A stretch of 64,000 nt of DNA. Source: Neisseria perflava. Lineage in GTDB: Bacteria; Pseudomonadota; Gammaproteobacteria; Burkholderiales; Neisseriaceae. Below the pieces are notes generated by a model. The model saw nothing but the letters and a program-made list of their open reading frames with translations. It was not told the DNA's origin and did not search any database. The DNA lies in contig NZ_CP136962.1 in the NCBI RefSeq assembly GCF_002863305.2, forward strand, positions 682,001 to 746,000. The letters are read 5' to 3'. Made by a program: the position numbers and the translations under genes. Shown here piece by piece: positions 45,242 through 54,724 of this stretch (its first letter is position 1; every line of letters starts with the position of its first letter).

Positions 45242-47242
45242 TTATCCTTTCTTTTTATTCCCCAGCATATCCAGCAATCCTGCTAAGTTAATTTTTCCTT
45301 CTTCCTTGCTCACAATCGGATCGCCGCCTTTGCGTCCTAAAATTTTGATGTCTTCCTGCGGCATTTCATCTATGAAGCGGCTTGGCTCGGGAAATTGCCA
45401 TGTGCCTTGCTTTTTGCGTTTGAGGCAGTGGGTCAGTGTAAGCTGGCGCTTGGCGCGGGTGATGCCGACGTACATCAGGCGGCGTTCTTCTTCGACGTTG
45501 TCTTCTTCGATGCTGTCGTTATGCGGCAAGATGCCTTCTTCGCAGCCGACAAGGAAAACGTAAGGGTATTCCAAACCTTTGGAAGCGTGCAGTGTCGAGA
45601 GTTTGACGGCATCGACTTCTTCTTCGCCTTTACCTTCTAAAAGCGTCATTAAGGCGATGGTTTGGGCAAGTTCGATGATGTTTTTACCGTCTTGCTCGCC
45701 TTTGCGTTCCAGCCAGCCGGTCAGGTCGCTGACGTTGCGCCATTTGATTTCGCCTGCTTTGCCTTCTTCGTTGGCCAACAGGTGGTTTTCGTAGTCGATT
45801 TCTTTCAGCAGGTTATGAATAAGCTCGCCTGCTTCGCTGGTTTCGGCTTTGGCTCGATAGCTTTCAATCATATCCATGAAGGCTTGCAGGTGTTGGCAGT
45901 TGGTATGGTTCAATAGGGCAAGCGCTTCTTCGGTTTGAGCGGCTTCATACAGGCTGCATTCGTGTTCGTGCGCGTAGGTGTTGAGCTTACCCAGCGTTAC
46001 ATCGCCGATGCCGCGTTTGGGCGTGGTCACGGCGCGCAGGAAGGCAGGATCGTCGTTGGGGTTGGCAAGCAGGCGCAAATAGGACAAAACGTCTTTGATT
46101 TCGGCTTTGTCGAAAAAGCTTTGTCCGCCGGAGAGTTGATAAGGAACGCGCGCGCTGCGCAAGGCTTCTTCAAAAATCCGCGCCTGATGGTTGCCGCGGT
46201 ATAACACGGCGAAATCGGCGTATTGGGTTTTGTCGCCGCCGACCAGCTTCTGCTTGACGATTTGGCTGACAACCCAGTCGGCTTCGTGTTGCTCGTTTTG
46301 GCAGGCAACGACTTTGACGATTTCACCTTCGCCGAACTGCGACCAAAGTTTTTTGGTAAAGAGTTTGGGGTTGTTTTCGATGACTTTGTTGGCGATTTTG
46401 AGAATCCGCGCGGTGGAGCGGTAATTCTGCTCCAGCTTGATGACTTTCATCTGCGGATAGTCTTCCTGCATTTTGCGCAGGTTTTCCATGTTTGCGCCAC
46501 GCCATGCGTAGATGGACTGGTCGTCGTCGCCGACGGCGGTAAACATCCCTTCTGCGCCGGTCAAGAGCTTCATCAGCGTAAATTGGCAGGTATTGGTGTC
46601 CTGACATTCGTCAACCAACAGATAACGCAACCGCCGCTGCCATTTGTTGCGCACTTCGCTGTTTTGCTGCAACAACACGGCGGGCAGGCGGATTAAGTCG
46701 TCGAAGTCCACCGCCTGATAGCTTTGCAGGGTTTCCTGATAACTCGCATAAACACGCGCTGTTTGCTGCTCCCACACATTGGAGGCCGTCTGAACGGCAT
46801 CTTCGGGCGTTTTTAAATCGTTTTTCCACAGGGAAATTTGGTGTTGCGCTTTGAATATGGCTTCTTTGCCCGTGCCGCCCAAGAGTTCGCCGATGATTTT
46901 CGCGCTGTCGGTAGAGTCGAGGATGGAGAAGTTTTTTTTGTAACCGATATGGTTCGCCTCTTCGCGCAAAATCTTCATGCCCAAAGAGTGGAAGGTGCAA
47001 ATCGTCAGCCCGCGCGTTTGCGATTTGGGCAGCATTTTGGCGACGCGCTCCTGCATTTCCGTAGCGGCTTTGTTGGTGAAGGTAATCGCGGCAACGGTAT
47101 GCGGCAGATAGCCGACGTTGACAATCAAATGCTTGATTTTTTGCGTAATCACGCCGGTTTTACCGCTGCCTGCGCCGGCAAGGACGAGCAGGGGGCCGCC
47201 AAGATATTGGACTGCGGCTTGCTGTTGAGGGTTGAGTTTCAT
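45242..47242 (-). CDS. rep: ATP-dependent DNA helicase Rep
   Basis: A 666-residue superfamily 1A helicase. Motif I is LAGAGSGKTGVIT, Ia AAITFTNKAATEMQERV, II VDECQDTNTCQF, III AVGDDDQSIYAWRGA, IV KLEQNYRSTARILK, V STLHASKGLEYPYVFLVG and VI RRLMYVGITRAKRQL. Length (Rep about 670, UvrD about 720) and the LNPQQQAAVQYLGGPLLVLA start fit Rep, which helps forks past bound proteins. GAAGGAGG-like sequence lies upstream. Confidence 0.93.
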   Translation of the reverse strand: MKLNPQQQAAVQYLGGPLLVLAGAGSGKTGVITQKIKHLIVNVGYLPHTVAAITFTNKAATEMQERVAKMLPKSQTRGLTICTFHSLGMKILREEANHIGYKKNFSILDSTDSAKIIGELLGGTGKEAIFKAQHQISLWKNDLKTPEDAVQTASNVWEQQTARVYASYQETLQSYQAVDFDDLIRLPAVLLQQNSEVRNKWQRRLRYLLVDECQDTNTCQFTLMKLLTGAEGMFTAVGDDDQSIYAWRGANMENLRKMQEDYPQMKVIKLEQNYRSTARILKIANKVIENNPKLFTKKLWSQFGEGEIVKVVACQNEQHEADWVVSQIVKQKLVGGDKTQYADFAVLYRGNHQARIFEEALRSARVPYQLSGGQSFFDKAEIKDVLSYLRLLANPNDDPAFLRAVTTPKRGIGDVTLGKLNTYAHEHECSLYEAAQTEEALALLNHTNCQHLQAFMDMIESYRAKAETSEAGELIHNLLKEIDYENHLLANEEGKAGEIKWRNVSDLTGWLERKGEQDGKNIIELAQTIALMTLLEGKGEEEVDAVKLSTLHASKGLEYPYVFLVGCEEGILPHNDSIEEDNVEEERRLMYVGITRAKRQLTLTHCLKRKKQGTWQFPEPSRFIDEMPQEDIKILGRKGGDPIVSKEEGKINLAGLLDMLGNKKKG

Positions 47243-47281
47243 TGAAGGAGGAAGACGGGTAATGTGGGGAGCAATTATACA

Positions 47282-47311
47282 ACAAGGCCGTCTGAAATTT
47301 TCAGACGGCCT
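47282..47311. terminator. DUS-pair hairpin between pyrD and rep
   Basis: Perfect palindrome: CAAGGCCGTCTGAAA directly joined to its complement. Terminates pyrD on the minus strand. Confidence 0.7.
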
Positions 47312-47333
47312 TGGGCGTTTTTTGGCGTAAACC

Positions 47334-48269
47334 TTATGCCAAATATTTCAATTTACCTTTGAAGTCTTCCAGTTTTTCGTAGCCTTTTTGCGCCATGATG
47401 GCTTTTAATTCAAGGGAAACCCGTTCGAAAATGCCTACGCCTTGCTGGTGTAGCGCCGTGCCGATCTGCACCATGCTTGCGCCGCACAAGATGTGTTCAA
47501 ACGCATCACGACCGCTGTAAACGCCGCCTGTCCCGATGATTTGGATAGACGGATCCAGTCTTTGATAGAACGCGTGGACATTGGCGAGGGCAGTCGGTTT
47601 GATGTATTGGCCGCCAATGCCGCCGAAGCCGTTTTTCGGGCGGATGACAACGGATTCGTCTTCGATATACATGCCGTTGCCAATGGAGTTGACACAGTTG
47701 ACAAATTTTAAGGGATGACGGTTGAACACTTCTGCCGCTTGATCGAAATGGACGATATCGAAATATGGCGGTAATTTGATGCCTAAAGGTTTATCGAAGT
47801 AGCTGAAGGCTTCGCTCAAAATACACTCGGTGGTTTCAAAATCATAGGCGATTTGCGGCTTGCCGGGGACATTTGGGCAGGAAAGATTGAGTTCGGTAAT
47901 GCCGTTGAATCCGCTGTTTTGCACTTTTTTTAACAACATATGCGTTTCATCGGGCGACATACCGACCAGCGAGAGGAAAAAAGCCCTTTCCGGATGCACC
48001 TCTTGGAGTGAAAGCAGGTAATCCAGATAGTAATCAATGCCTTGGTTTGGCAAGCCCATCGAATTGATGCTGCCGAGAGGAACATCATGATAGCGCGGTT
48101 CGGGGTTGCCTTGGCGGGGGGTAAGCGTTGCGGTTTTGGTAACGAAAGTGCCTGCTGAAGACTGTCTGACCTCTTCCAATTCCTCAACAGTCATGCATGA
48201 CACCCCAGCGGCATTCATCAGGCAGTTGTCAAAGGAAAAACCGGCGATTTGGGTTTTCAACGATACCAT
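47334..48269 (-). CDS. pyrD: Class 1A dihydroorotate dehydrogenase (fumarate-type)
   Basis: A 311-residue soluble enzyme that oxidises dihydroorotate to orotate. It reads very close to Lactococcus Pyr[42 protein letters not shown] with catalytic Cys131, [27 protein letters not shown], and [20 protein letters not shown]. Class 1A enzymes are homodimers that use fumarate, and occur mainly in Gram-positive lactic bacteria and trypanosomatids. Beta-proteobacteria normally have the membrane-bound class 2 enzyme, which has an N-terminal helix missing here. The likely origin is transfer from an oral streptococcus-like donor; whether a class 2 gene also exists cannot be seen. Confidence 0.93.
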   Translation of the reverse strand: MVSLKTQIAGFSFDNCLMNAAGVSCMTVEELEEVRQSSAGTFVTKTATLTPRQGNPEPRYHDVPLGSINSMGLPNQGIDYYLDYLLSLQEVHPERAFFLSLVGMSPDETHMLLKKVQNSGFNGITELNLSCPNVPGKPQIAYDFETTECILSEAFSYFDKPLGIKLPPYFDIVHFDQAAEVFNRHPLKFVNCVNSIGNGMYIEDESVVIRPKNGFGGIGGQYIKPTALANVHAFYQRLDPSIQIIGTGGVYSGRDAFEHILCGASMVQIGTALHQQGVGIFERVSLELKAIMAQKGYEKLEDFKGKLKYLA

Positions 48270-48402
48270 CTCCTGCTCCTTTTCTTCGTAAAATCAAATT
48301 GTTTGCCAAGCGTAACATGAAGAGGCGGTACGATTTTTAACAAACATCAAATGACAGGGAATGTAGGAACATGTTGTTTTATAGAATAAAGTAAAGACGT
48401 AA

Positions 48403-48464
48403 AAAGGTCGTCTGAAAGCAAGGTTTCAACAAAGTTAAAGCCTAAATGTTTTTCAGACGACCTC
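48403..48464. terminator. Inverted pair of the variant uptake sequence AGGTCGTCTGAA
   Basis: AAAGGTCGTCTGAAA and TTTCAGACGACCT arms around a 35-base loop. Both arms carry the T variant seen in N. mucosa-type genomes rather than the common AGGCC form. Confidence 0.6.
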
Positions 48465-48534
48465 TATCAAGACAAACATGGCTGTCTCAATCAAATAAAG
48501 TCAGTCGGCCATTAGTTTCCAACTGACCAAGCTA

Positions 48535-49206
48535 TCAACGTTTTTTGAAGCTTTTCAGAGTACCGTCATTGTTAAATTCAAATTCGTATTCCGCACGATC
48601 GGTTTTGAGGAAACCGGTGATCCACTCTTTCTTACCGGTCGATACGAACAAGGAGTAATACACATGAGGCAAGTCTGTTTCTTTGGCTTCCACTTCTTTG
48701 GCTTTTTCGCCGTAGGCTTGAGCAATTTTCGCGATATCGGCAAATTTGATTTCATCCAACGGGAAAACGTTATCTTTCATATTTCCGTTGCCGGAAATGC
48801 GGACAGGTTGAGGCTCACTCCATTTACCGTCTTCAAATTCGTAGTGGTCGATATTTTCGGGTTTGTTAGGGTCTTGAATTTCCACGGTAATGCGCGGACG
48901 TTTGCCACCGTAGAAATGGATGTTTTGGAAAATATTGAGTGGTTTGCCACCGAATTGCGGCAGTGCTTTCAGCGCATCTTCAGCAGCTTGCAGAGCGGTT
49001 GCATCCGCCAAGAAATTGCCTGAAGAAACCACAGGTTTTACCTCAGGTTTTGCTTCTTCAGCAGGTTTTTCAGCATCTTTAGGGGCTTCTGCCGTATTAC
49101 CTGCAACAGCTTTTACAGGCTCATCGGAAGCCTGTTTGTTTTTATCACCACAAGCAGTCAAACTCAATGCAGCAGCGGTCACGAGGGCAAGCCATTTCAT
49201 TTTCAT
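48535..49206 (-). CDS. Putative lipoprotein, unknown
   Basis: A 223-residue precursor; signal peptide with lipobox LTAC (Cys19). Residues 20-60 are an Ala/Glu/Pro/Lys-rich linker that would span the periplasm. The folded part begins FLADATALQAAEDALKAL and includes GGKPLNIFQNIHFYGG, ITVEIQDPNKPENIDHYEFE and YSLFVSTGKKEWITGFLKTD, a beta-rich pattern with no recognised family. It stands alone between AT-rich gaps. Confidence 0.7.
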   Translation of the reverse strand: MKMKWLALVTAAALSLTACGDKNKQASDEPVKAVAGNTAEAPKDAEKPAEEAKPEVKPVVSSGNFLADATALQAAEDALKALPQFGGKPLNIFQNIHFYGGKRPRITVEIQDPNKPENIDHYEFEDGKWSEPQPVRISGNGNMKDNVFPLDEIKFADIAKIAQAYGEKAKEVEAKETDLPHVYYSLFVSTGKKEWITGFLKTDRAEYEFEFNNDGTLKSFKKR

Positions 49207-49478
49207 TTATCAATCCTAACTTTGAAAATATGCGATATTGCATATATTTCACATTATAACAAACAAAGCAAAAATGTGTGAAAAATTAATAATTTTTGTA
49301 TTATGGCTGATATTTTCGAAGTTAATAATAAGTTTTATTTTGAATCTTTTATATGCCTGTTTTCATACTGGTCTCAGGCAGGAATCCAAGGGTTTGAACA
49401 CTTTTATGAATAAGAAAGGTCAAAGGTCAGCGGATTGGGATTTGAAGTGCAATAATCTTAGCTCATTATCTTGCTAGG

Positions 49479-50660
49479 TTAGGCTGTCCACTCTTTTAAC
49501 GCCGCTTCAAAACGTTTCAAGCCTTCGGCCATGTCTTCGTCGTTCAGCAACAGGCTGGGGGCAAAGCGCACTACATTGGCTCCGGCAACCAGTACCATCA
49601 GGCCGTGTTTTAAAGCGGCGGCGGTGATTTCTGATGCCTTGCCTGCGTATTTGTCTGCCAACACGCCGCCAAGCAGCAGGCCCATGCCGCGGACTTCTTT
49701 AAATACGCCGGTTTTTAGGCCCAATTCACGCAAGGCCGTCTGAAGTTTTTGGCCTTGTTGCTCAACGTGTGCCAATGTTTCGGGCGCATTGATGATGTCA
49801 AATGCACGGCTGCCGACCGCGCATGCCATCGGATTGCCGCCAAAGGTCGAGCCATGTGTTCCGGGGCCGAAGGTTGGGGCGATTTTATCGGTGGTCAGTA
49901 TCGCGCCAATCGGGAAACCGCAACCCAAGGCTTTGGCGGAGCTGATGATGTCGGGTGTGATGCCGTAATGCTCGTAGGCAAACAGTTTGCCTGTATGACC
50001 CATGCCGGTTTGCACTTCGTCCAAAATCAGCAAGGCGCCGTGTTTGTCGCACAAACGGCGTGCAGCTTGCAGGTATTCTTGGGTGGCAGGCAGGATGCCG
50101 CTTTCGCCTTGAATCGGCTCGATAATCACGGCGCAGGTTTTGTCGCCGACGGCTGCTTCCAATGCGGCAATATCATTAAATGGAACATGGGTAATATCTG
50201 ACGGCAGCGGCGCGTAATCTTTGCTGTATTTGGGCTGGCCGCCGACGGATACGGTAAACAGGGTGCGGCCGTGGAAGCTGTTGAGGCAGGAGATGATTTC
50301 GGTTTTGTGCTCGCCAAAATGATCGCGGCCGTATTTGCGCGCCAGTTTCAACGCAGCTTCATTGGCCTCTGCGCCGGAGTTGCAGAAAAACACTTTGTCG
50401 GCAAAGGTGTTTTCGACCAATTTTTTGGCCAATTCTTGTGCCGGTTGGGTGGTGTAGATATTGGAAATGTGCCAGAGTTTTTGCGATTGTTCGGCCAAGG
50501 CCGCGACCAAATCGGGATGACAATGCCCCAGCGCGTTCACAGCAATGCCGCCTGACAGGTCAATGTATTCTCGTCCTTCGGTATCCCAAACCCGGCTGCC
50601 GAGCGCGCGTTCCGGAATCATGGGGGCGAATGAGAAATTGGGCGTCAGGTAGTTTTGCAT
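49479..50660 (-). CDS. argD: Acetylornithine aminotransferase
   Basis: A 393-residue class III PLP aminotransferase that converts N-acetylglutamate semialdehyde to acetylornithine in arginine synthesis. Features: GREYIDLSGGIAVNALGHCHP, FFCNSGAEANEAALKLARKY, FHGRTLFTVSVGGQPKY, LLILDEVQTGMGHTGKLFA and the PLP lysine in ISSAKALGCGFPIGA. TLARKYG and GSTFGGNPMACAVG complete the family pattern. The related catabolic AstC cannot be excluded on sequence, but no ast genes are near. A DUS is inside the gene at about 49733. Confidence 0.92.
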   Translation of the reverse strand: MQNYLTPNFSFAPMIPERALGSRVWDTEGREYIDLSGGIAVNALGHCHPDLVAALAEQSQKLWHISNIYTTQPAQELAKKLVENTFADKVFFCNSGAEANEAALKLARKYGRDHFGEHKTEIISCLNSFHGRTLFTVSVGGQPKYSKDYAPLPSDITHVPFNDIAALEAAVGDKTCAVIIEPIQGESGILPATQEYLQAARRLCDKHGALLILDEVQTGMGHTGKLFAYEHYGITPDIISSAKALGCGFPIGAILTTDKIAPTFGPGTHGSTFGGNPMACAVGSRAFDIINAPETLAHVEQQGQKLQTALRELGLKTGVFKEVRGMGLLLGGVLADKYAGKASEITAAALKHGLMVLVAGANVVRFAPSLLLNDEDMAEGLKRFEAALKEWTA

Positions 50661-50735
50661 GTTCTTTTCCTTTTAATATTGTCAACAATTTCTTGAATTA
50701 TGCGCCTATTGATTGAGAGATTCAATATGGCAATC

Positions 50736-50767
50736 AGGCCGTCTGAAAACTGGCTTTCAGACGGCCT
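50736..50767. terminator. DUS-pair hairpin between rlmK-like gene and argD
   Basis: Inverted AGGCCGTCTGAAA arms with a 6-base loop, just past the methyltransferase stop on the minus strand. Confidence 0.65.
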
Positions 50768-50772
50768 AATGC

Positions 50773-51717
50773 TTATTTATGCTTGATTTCCCAGCATTGA
50801 TGGATTTTTTTGTTGCGGAAATCGTCGGGAACGGACTGCTTGGAAATGTCTTTGACGGCGTATTGTTCCGCGACCGAATCGTCCAATACAAAACTTCGCA
50901 AGTTGTTGGAAAAATAAAGAATGCCGTCTGAAGCGAGCAGGTTCATCGCGCCGTCAATCAGCTTTTTATGGTCGCGCTGGATGTCGAGGATGTCGAGCAT
51001 CTTTTTGCTGTTGGAAAAGCTGGGCGGATCCATGACGATCAGGTCGAACTGTTTGCCTTCGGCGGCGGCATTTCGCAGATATTGGAACACGTCGGCGCGG
51101 ACGATTTTGTGTTGTTCGGTGTCGATGCCGTTGAGTTCGAAATTGCGTTTCGCCCAATCGAGATAAGTGTTGGACAAATCGACGGTTTCACTGGATACCG
51201 CGCCGCCGGTGGCGGCATAGACGGTGAAGCTGCCGGTGTAGGAAAACAGGTTGAGGAAGCGTTTGCCCGCTGCGGTTTCGCCGACTTTTTTGCGCGTATT
51301 GCGGTGGTCGAGGAAAAGTCCGGTATCGAGGTATTTGTCGAGGTTGACCCAAAACTTGCGGCCGTTTTCAGTGATGACGAAATCGTCGCCGGTTTTGCCG
51401 GTTTTCTCGTATTGCTGCAAACCTTTTTGACGTTCGCGGCGTTTGAGGTGGATTTGTTCGGGCGCAAAACCGGTCACAAAACCAATAGCTTCCAATACAT
51501 CGGCAAGCCATGCTTCGTATTCTTCGGGCTGCATCAGCCAGCCGGTATCGTATTCCTGAAGATGGATTTGGTCGCCGTAAACATCGACGGCAAAGGGAAA
51601 TTGGGGAATATCGCGGTCGTAAATGCGCCAGGCTTCGATATTGTTGCGTTTGGCCCATTTCATAAGATGTTTGATGTTTTTGCCCAAGCGGTTGGCAAAG
51701 GGGTTAATGTCGGTCAT
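50773..51717 (-). CDS. 23S rRNA methyltransferase, stand-alone RlmK-like
   Basis: A 314-residue SAM methyltransferase that matches the C-terminal half (RlmK) of the E. coli fusion protein RlmKL throughout: FANRLGKNIKHLMKWAKRNN, LKRRERQKGLQQYEKTG, YLDTGLFLDHRNTRKKVG, FLNLFSYTGSFTVYAATGGA, VMDPPSFSNSKKM and FSNNLRSFVLD. In E. coli this half makes m7G2069 of 23S rRNA. The THUMP/RlmL half is absent, so here the two activities would be on separate genes, as in some other proteobacteria. An ATGCCGTCTGAA-type uptake sequence lies in the gene at about 50922. Confidence 0.85.
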   Translation of the reverse strand: MTDINPFANRLGKNIKHLMKWAKRNNIEAWRIYDRDIPQFPFAVDVYGDQIHLQEYDTGWLMQPEEYEAWLADVLEAIGFVTGFAPEQIHLKRRERQKGLQQYEKTGKTGDDFVITENGRKFWVNLDKYLDTGLFLDHRNTRKKVGETAAGKRFLNLFSYTGSFTVYAATGGAVSSETVDLSNTYLDWAKRNFELNGIDTEQHKIVRADVFQYLRNAAAEGKQFDLIVMDPPSFSNSKKMLDILDIQRDHKKLIDGAMNLLASDGILYFSNNLRSFVLDDSVAEQYAVKDISKQSVPDDFRNKKIHQCWEIKHK

Positions 51718-52054
51718 GGTTTCAGACGGCCTGAATTAAGTATTGGGAAGGGGGTGGATTTTAACGCACTTGATGTCTTTTTGCTTGACTGTTATCCATA
51801 AAATCTATATTATCCGCCGTTCGCCTTTTGATACGAAGCCATCGTCATCCAACCTAAACCGCCGTTTCGGGCGCGTTTCTTTTATTGCTTGCATATTTGC
51901 AAAGCCTTTTCTGTGCAGGTTGTCGTCGATGTTAACCACAAGCAAGATGCTTGCGACAACCCTGTAACTTCACATTTCCCGTATCGTTACTTTCCTTTGC
52001 TTCAGGTCGTCTGAAATTGTTCAGGCGTGCGCGTTGTTGTCTCTTAGGATAGAT
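51718..52054. other. Divergent intergenic region upstream of the DEAD-box helicase
   Basis: 337 bases between two divergent genes. A DUS sits at the rlmK side (about 51720) and an AGGTCGTCTGAA variant at about 52004. TATATT at about 51807 could be a -10 box, giving a long leader of some 240 bases for the helicase mRNA. Long leaders are common for DEAD-box genes that sense cold or RNA structure, but no defined element was recognised. Confidence 0.45.
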
Positions 52055-53464
52055 ATGTCTATTAAATTTGCCGATTTGAACCTTGATAAAAACATTTTGT
52101 CTGCCGTACGCAGCGAGGGTTATGAAAGCCCGACCCCGATTCAGGCGCAAGCGATTCCGTTTGCTTTGGACGGCCGCGACATTATGGCTTCGGCACAAAC
52201 CGGTTCAGGCAAAACCGCAGCCTTCCTGCTGCCGACTTTGCAAAAACTGACCAAGCGCAGCGAAAAACCGGGCAAAGGCCCACGCGCTTTGGTGTTGACC
52301 CCGACCCGCGAGCTAGCGGCTCAGGTGGAAAAAAACGCGTTAGCGTATGCTAAAAATATGCGTTGGTTCCGTACTGTCAGCATTGTAGGCGGCGCATCTT
52401 TCGGCTACCAAACCCGTGCTTTGAGCAAACCGGTTGACCTGATTGTCGCTACTCCGGGCCGTCTGATGGATTTGATGCAGAGCGGTAAAGTTGATTTTAA
52501 TCGTTTGGAAGTGCTGATTCTTGACGAAGCCGACCGTATGCTGGACATGGGCTTTATCGACGACATCGAAACCATCGTTGAAGCGACACCGAGCGACCGT
52601 CAGACTTTGTTGTTCTCCGCTACTTGGGACGGCGCTGTGGGCAAACTGGCGCGCAAACTGACCAAAGACCCTGAAACCATCGAAGTTGAGCGTGTGGACG
52701 ATCAAGGCAAAATCGAAGAGCAGCTGTTGTACTGCGACGATATGCGCCATAAAAACCGCCTGCTCGACCACATCTTGCGCGATGCCAATATCGACCAATG
52801 CGTAATTTTCACATCGACCAAAGCCATGACCGAAGTCATCGCGGATGAATTGTACGAAAAAGGTTTTGCCGCCAACTGCCTGCACGGCGATATGCCGCAA
52901 GGCTGGCGTAACCGTACGCTGATGGACTTGCGTAAAGGTCGCTGCAAAATTTTGGTTGCCACCGACGTTGCCGCACGCGGTATCGACGTACCAACCATTA
53001 CCCACGTTATCAACTACGACTTGCCGAAACAGGCTGAAGACTACGTTCACCGCATCGGCCGTACCGGTCGCGCTGGCCGTACCGGTATTGCGATTACTTT
53101 TGCTGAAGTGAACGAATACGTCAAAGTACACAAAATCGAAAAATACATCGGCCGTAAATTGCCTGAGCTGACCATCGAAGGCATGGAACCGACACGCAAA
53201 CGCAAATCAGCCGGCGGTAAACCGAAAGGCAAAGGCGGCTGGGGCGATCGCAAATCCGGCGGCTGGCGCGGCGATAAGAAACCGGCTAAAGAAGGCTTCG
53301 GCGGCAAATCTCGCGGCGAAGGCCATAAAAAAGACGGTTTCAAGAAAGATGGCTTTAAGAAAGATGGTTTCAAAAAAGCTGACGATTTCAAAAAAGGCGG
53401 CGAAGGCTTTAAAGGCAAGCGCAAATCTAACGACAGCTTTGGCGGCAAACATAAAAAAGGTTGA
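52055..53464 (+). CDS. rhlE: DEAD-box RNA helicase (RhlE-like)
   Basis: A 469-residue RNA helicase with Q motif (GYESPTPIQAQAIPFALDGRD region), Walker A ASAQTGSGKTAAF, PTRELAAQ, DEAD box LDEADRMLD, SAT motif LLFSATWD, and C-terminal VATDVAARGIDVPTITHVIN and HRIGRTGRAGRTG. The tail beyond residue 370 is Lys/Gly-rich and disordered, and includes three tandem KKDGF units, likely for RNA binding. The start at 52055 (TAGGAT upstream) is preferred over 52034. Ends in a strong terminator. RhlE versus other DEAD types is a best guess. Confidence 0.88.
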   Translation: MSIKFADLNLDKNILSAVRSEGYESPTPIQAQAIPFALDGRDIMASAQTGSGKTAAFLLPTLQKLTKRSEKPGKGPRALVLTPTRELAAQVEKNALAYAKNMRWFRTVSIVGGASFGYQTRALSKPVDLIVATPGRLMDLMQSGKVDFNRLEVLILDEADRMLDMGFIDDIETIVEATPSDRQTLLFSATWDGAVGKLARKLTKDPETIEVERVDDQGKIEEQLLYCDDMRHKNRLLDHILRDANIDQCVIFTSTKAMTEVIADELYEKGFAANCLHGDMPQGWRNRTLMDLRKGRCKILVATDVAARGIDVPTITHVINYDLPKQAEDYVHRIGRTGRAGRTGIAITFAEVNEYVKVHKIEKYIGRKLPELTIEGMEPTRKRKSAGGKPKGKGGWGDRKSGGWRGDKKPAKEGFGGKSRGEGHKKDGFKKDGFKKDGFKKADDFKKGGEGFKGKRKSNDSFGGKHKKG

Positions 53465-53499
53465 TTGCTTCAATCTTAAGACCATCTGAAAAGACATAA

Positions 53500-53524
53500 G
53501 GGCGTGTGAAGACACGCCTTTTTT
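53500..53524 (+). terminator. Intrinsic terminator of the DEAD-box gene
   Basis: 7-bp stem GGCGTGT/ACACGCC, 4-base loop, then six T. Confidence 0.85.
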
Positions 53525-53545
53525 ATGATTTCAAGTTTCGTATAG

Positions 53546-53584
53546 AAAAAAGCGTGGGATTGATCCCACGCTTTTTCAGACGGC
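53546..53584 (-). terminator. Intrinsic terminator of leuB
   Basis: Strong stem AAGCGTGGGAT/ATCCCACGCTT with a 2-base loop and A/T runs on both sides, followed by one DUS before the leuB stop. Confidence 0.85.
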
Positions 53585-53587
53585 CTC

Positions 53588-54658
53588 TTACAAAGCAGCC
53601 AATACGGCATCGCCCATTTCGGAGCAGGAAACCAGTTTGGTGCCTTCTTCGTAAATGTCACCGGTACGCAAGCCTTGTTGCAGTACTTTTTGTACGGCGT
53701 TTTCAACTTGTTGAGCGCGTACTTCGTCGTTTAGGCTGTAACGCAGCAACATGGAAAGAGACAAAACGGTCGCCAGCGGATTGGCTTTGTTTTGACCGGC
53801 AATGTCGGGAGCAGAGCCGTGGGACGGTTCGTACAGGCCTTTGCCGTTTTCGTCCAAAGAAGCGGAAGGCAGCATACCGATGGAGCCGGTCAGCATGGAG
53901 GCTTCGTCGGAGAGGATATCGCCGAAGATGTTGCCGGTGGCAATCACGTCAAATTGTTTGGGCGCACGCACGAGCTGCATGGCGGCGTTGTCGACGTACA
54001 TATGGGAAAGCTCGACATCAGGGTATTCTTTGCCGATTTCTTCAAAGATTTCGCGCCACAGTTCGGTAGTTTCCAAAACGTTGGCTTTGCCGACGGAGCA
54101 GACTTTTTTGCTGCGTTTTTGAGCGGATTGAAAGGCAACGTGGGCAATACGGCGGATTTCGCTTTCGCTGTATTTCATGGTGTTGTAGCCTTCGCGTTCG
54201 CCGTTTTCCAAAACACGGATGCCGCGCGGTTCGCCAAAGTAAATATCGCCGGTCAGTTCGCGTACGATAAGGATGTCGAGGCCGGCTACGATTTCCGGTT
54301 TCAAAGTAGAAGCATTGGCCAGCTCTTTATACAAAATGGCAGGGCGCAAATTGGCAAACAGATTCAAGTCCTTACGGATGGCCAACAAGCCGCGCTCAGG
54401 GCGCAGCGGACGGTCGAGATTATCGTATTGAGGAGAACCGACTGCACCAAGCAGGACCGCATCGGCTTTACGGCAAAGGTTTTGCGTGAATTCTGGATAA
54501 GGATGGCCGTATTCGTCATAGGCTTCGCCGCCCAAAGGTGCGTATTCGTAGCTGACATCCAAACCTTGTTCGATAAGTTTGTCGAGTACGCGGACGGTTT
54601 CTGCAACGATTTCAGGGCCGATGCCGTCGCCGCGCAAGATAGCGATATGTTTGGTCAT
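53588..54658 (-). CDS. leuB: 3-isopropylmalate dehydrogenase
   Basis: A 356-residue enzyme that oxidatively decarboxylates 3-isopropylmalate to 2-ketoisocaproate. Features: [54 protein letters not shown] (substrate-binding arginines), [15 protein letters not shown] and the metal/cofactor region [20 protein letters not shown] and [19 protein letters not shown]. It is the last leucine gene in the minus-strand order leuC, leuD, leuB, separated from leuD by two unrelated genes. Confidence 0.97.
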   Translation of the reverse strand: MTKHIAILRGDGIGPEIVAETVRVLDKLIEQGLDVSYEYAPLGGEAYDEYGHPYPEFTQNLCRKADAVLLGAVGSPQYDNLDRPLRPERGLLAIRKDLNLFANLRPAILYKELANASTLKPEIVAGLDILIVRELTGDIYFGEPRGIRVLENGEREGYNTMKYSESEIRRIAHVAFQSAQKRSKKVCSVGKANVLETTELWREIFEEIGKEYPDVELSHMYVDNAAMQLVRAPKQFDVIATGNIFGDILSDEASMLTGSIGMLPSASLDENGKGLYEPSHGSAPDIAGQNKANPLATVLSLSMLLRYSLNDEVRAQQVENAVQKVLQQGLRTGDIYEEGTKLVSCSEMGDAVLAAL

Positions 54659-54694
54659 TTCGGGTTTCCTTATGGGAAGGTTTTAGGTAAAGGG

Positions 54695-54722
54695 CAGGTC
54701 GTCTGTTTTTCAGACGGCCTTA
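54695..54722. terminator. Mixed-dialect DUS hairpin between DUF1444 gene and leuB
   Basis: One arm is AGGTCGTCTG and the other CAGACGGCCT, so the stem contains a mismatch where the dialects differ. Confidence 0.5.
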
Positions 54723-54724
54723 AA

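Noticed and set aside
49238..49477. 79-codon frame between the lipoprotein gene and argD
   Set aside because: AT-rich, no ribosome site, one hydrophobic stretch only and a tail without pattern; chance is more likely.
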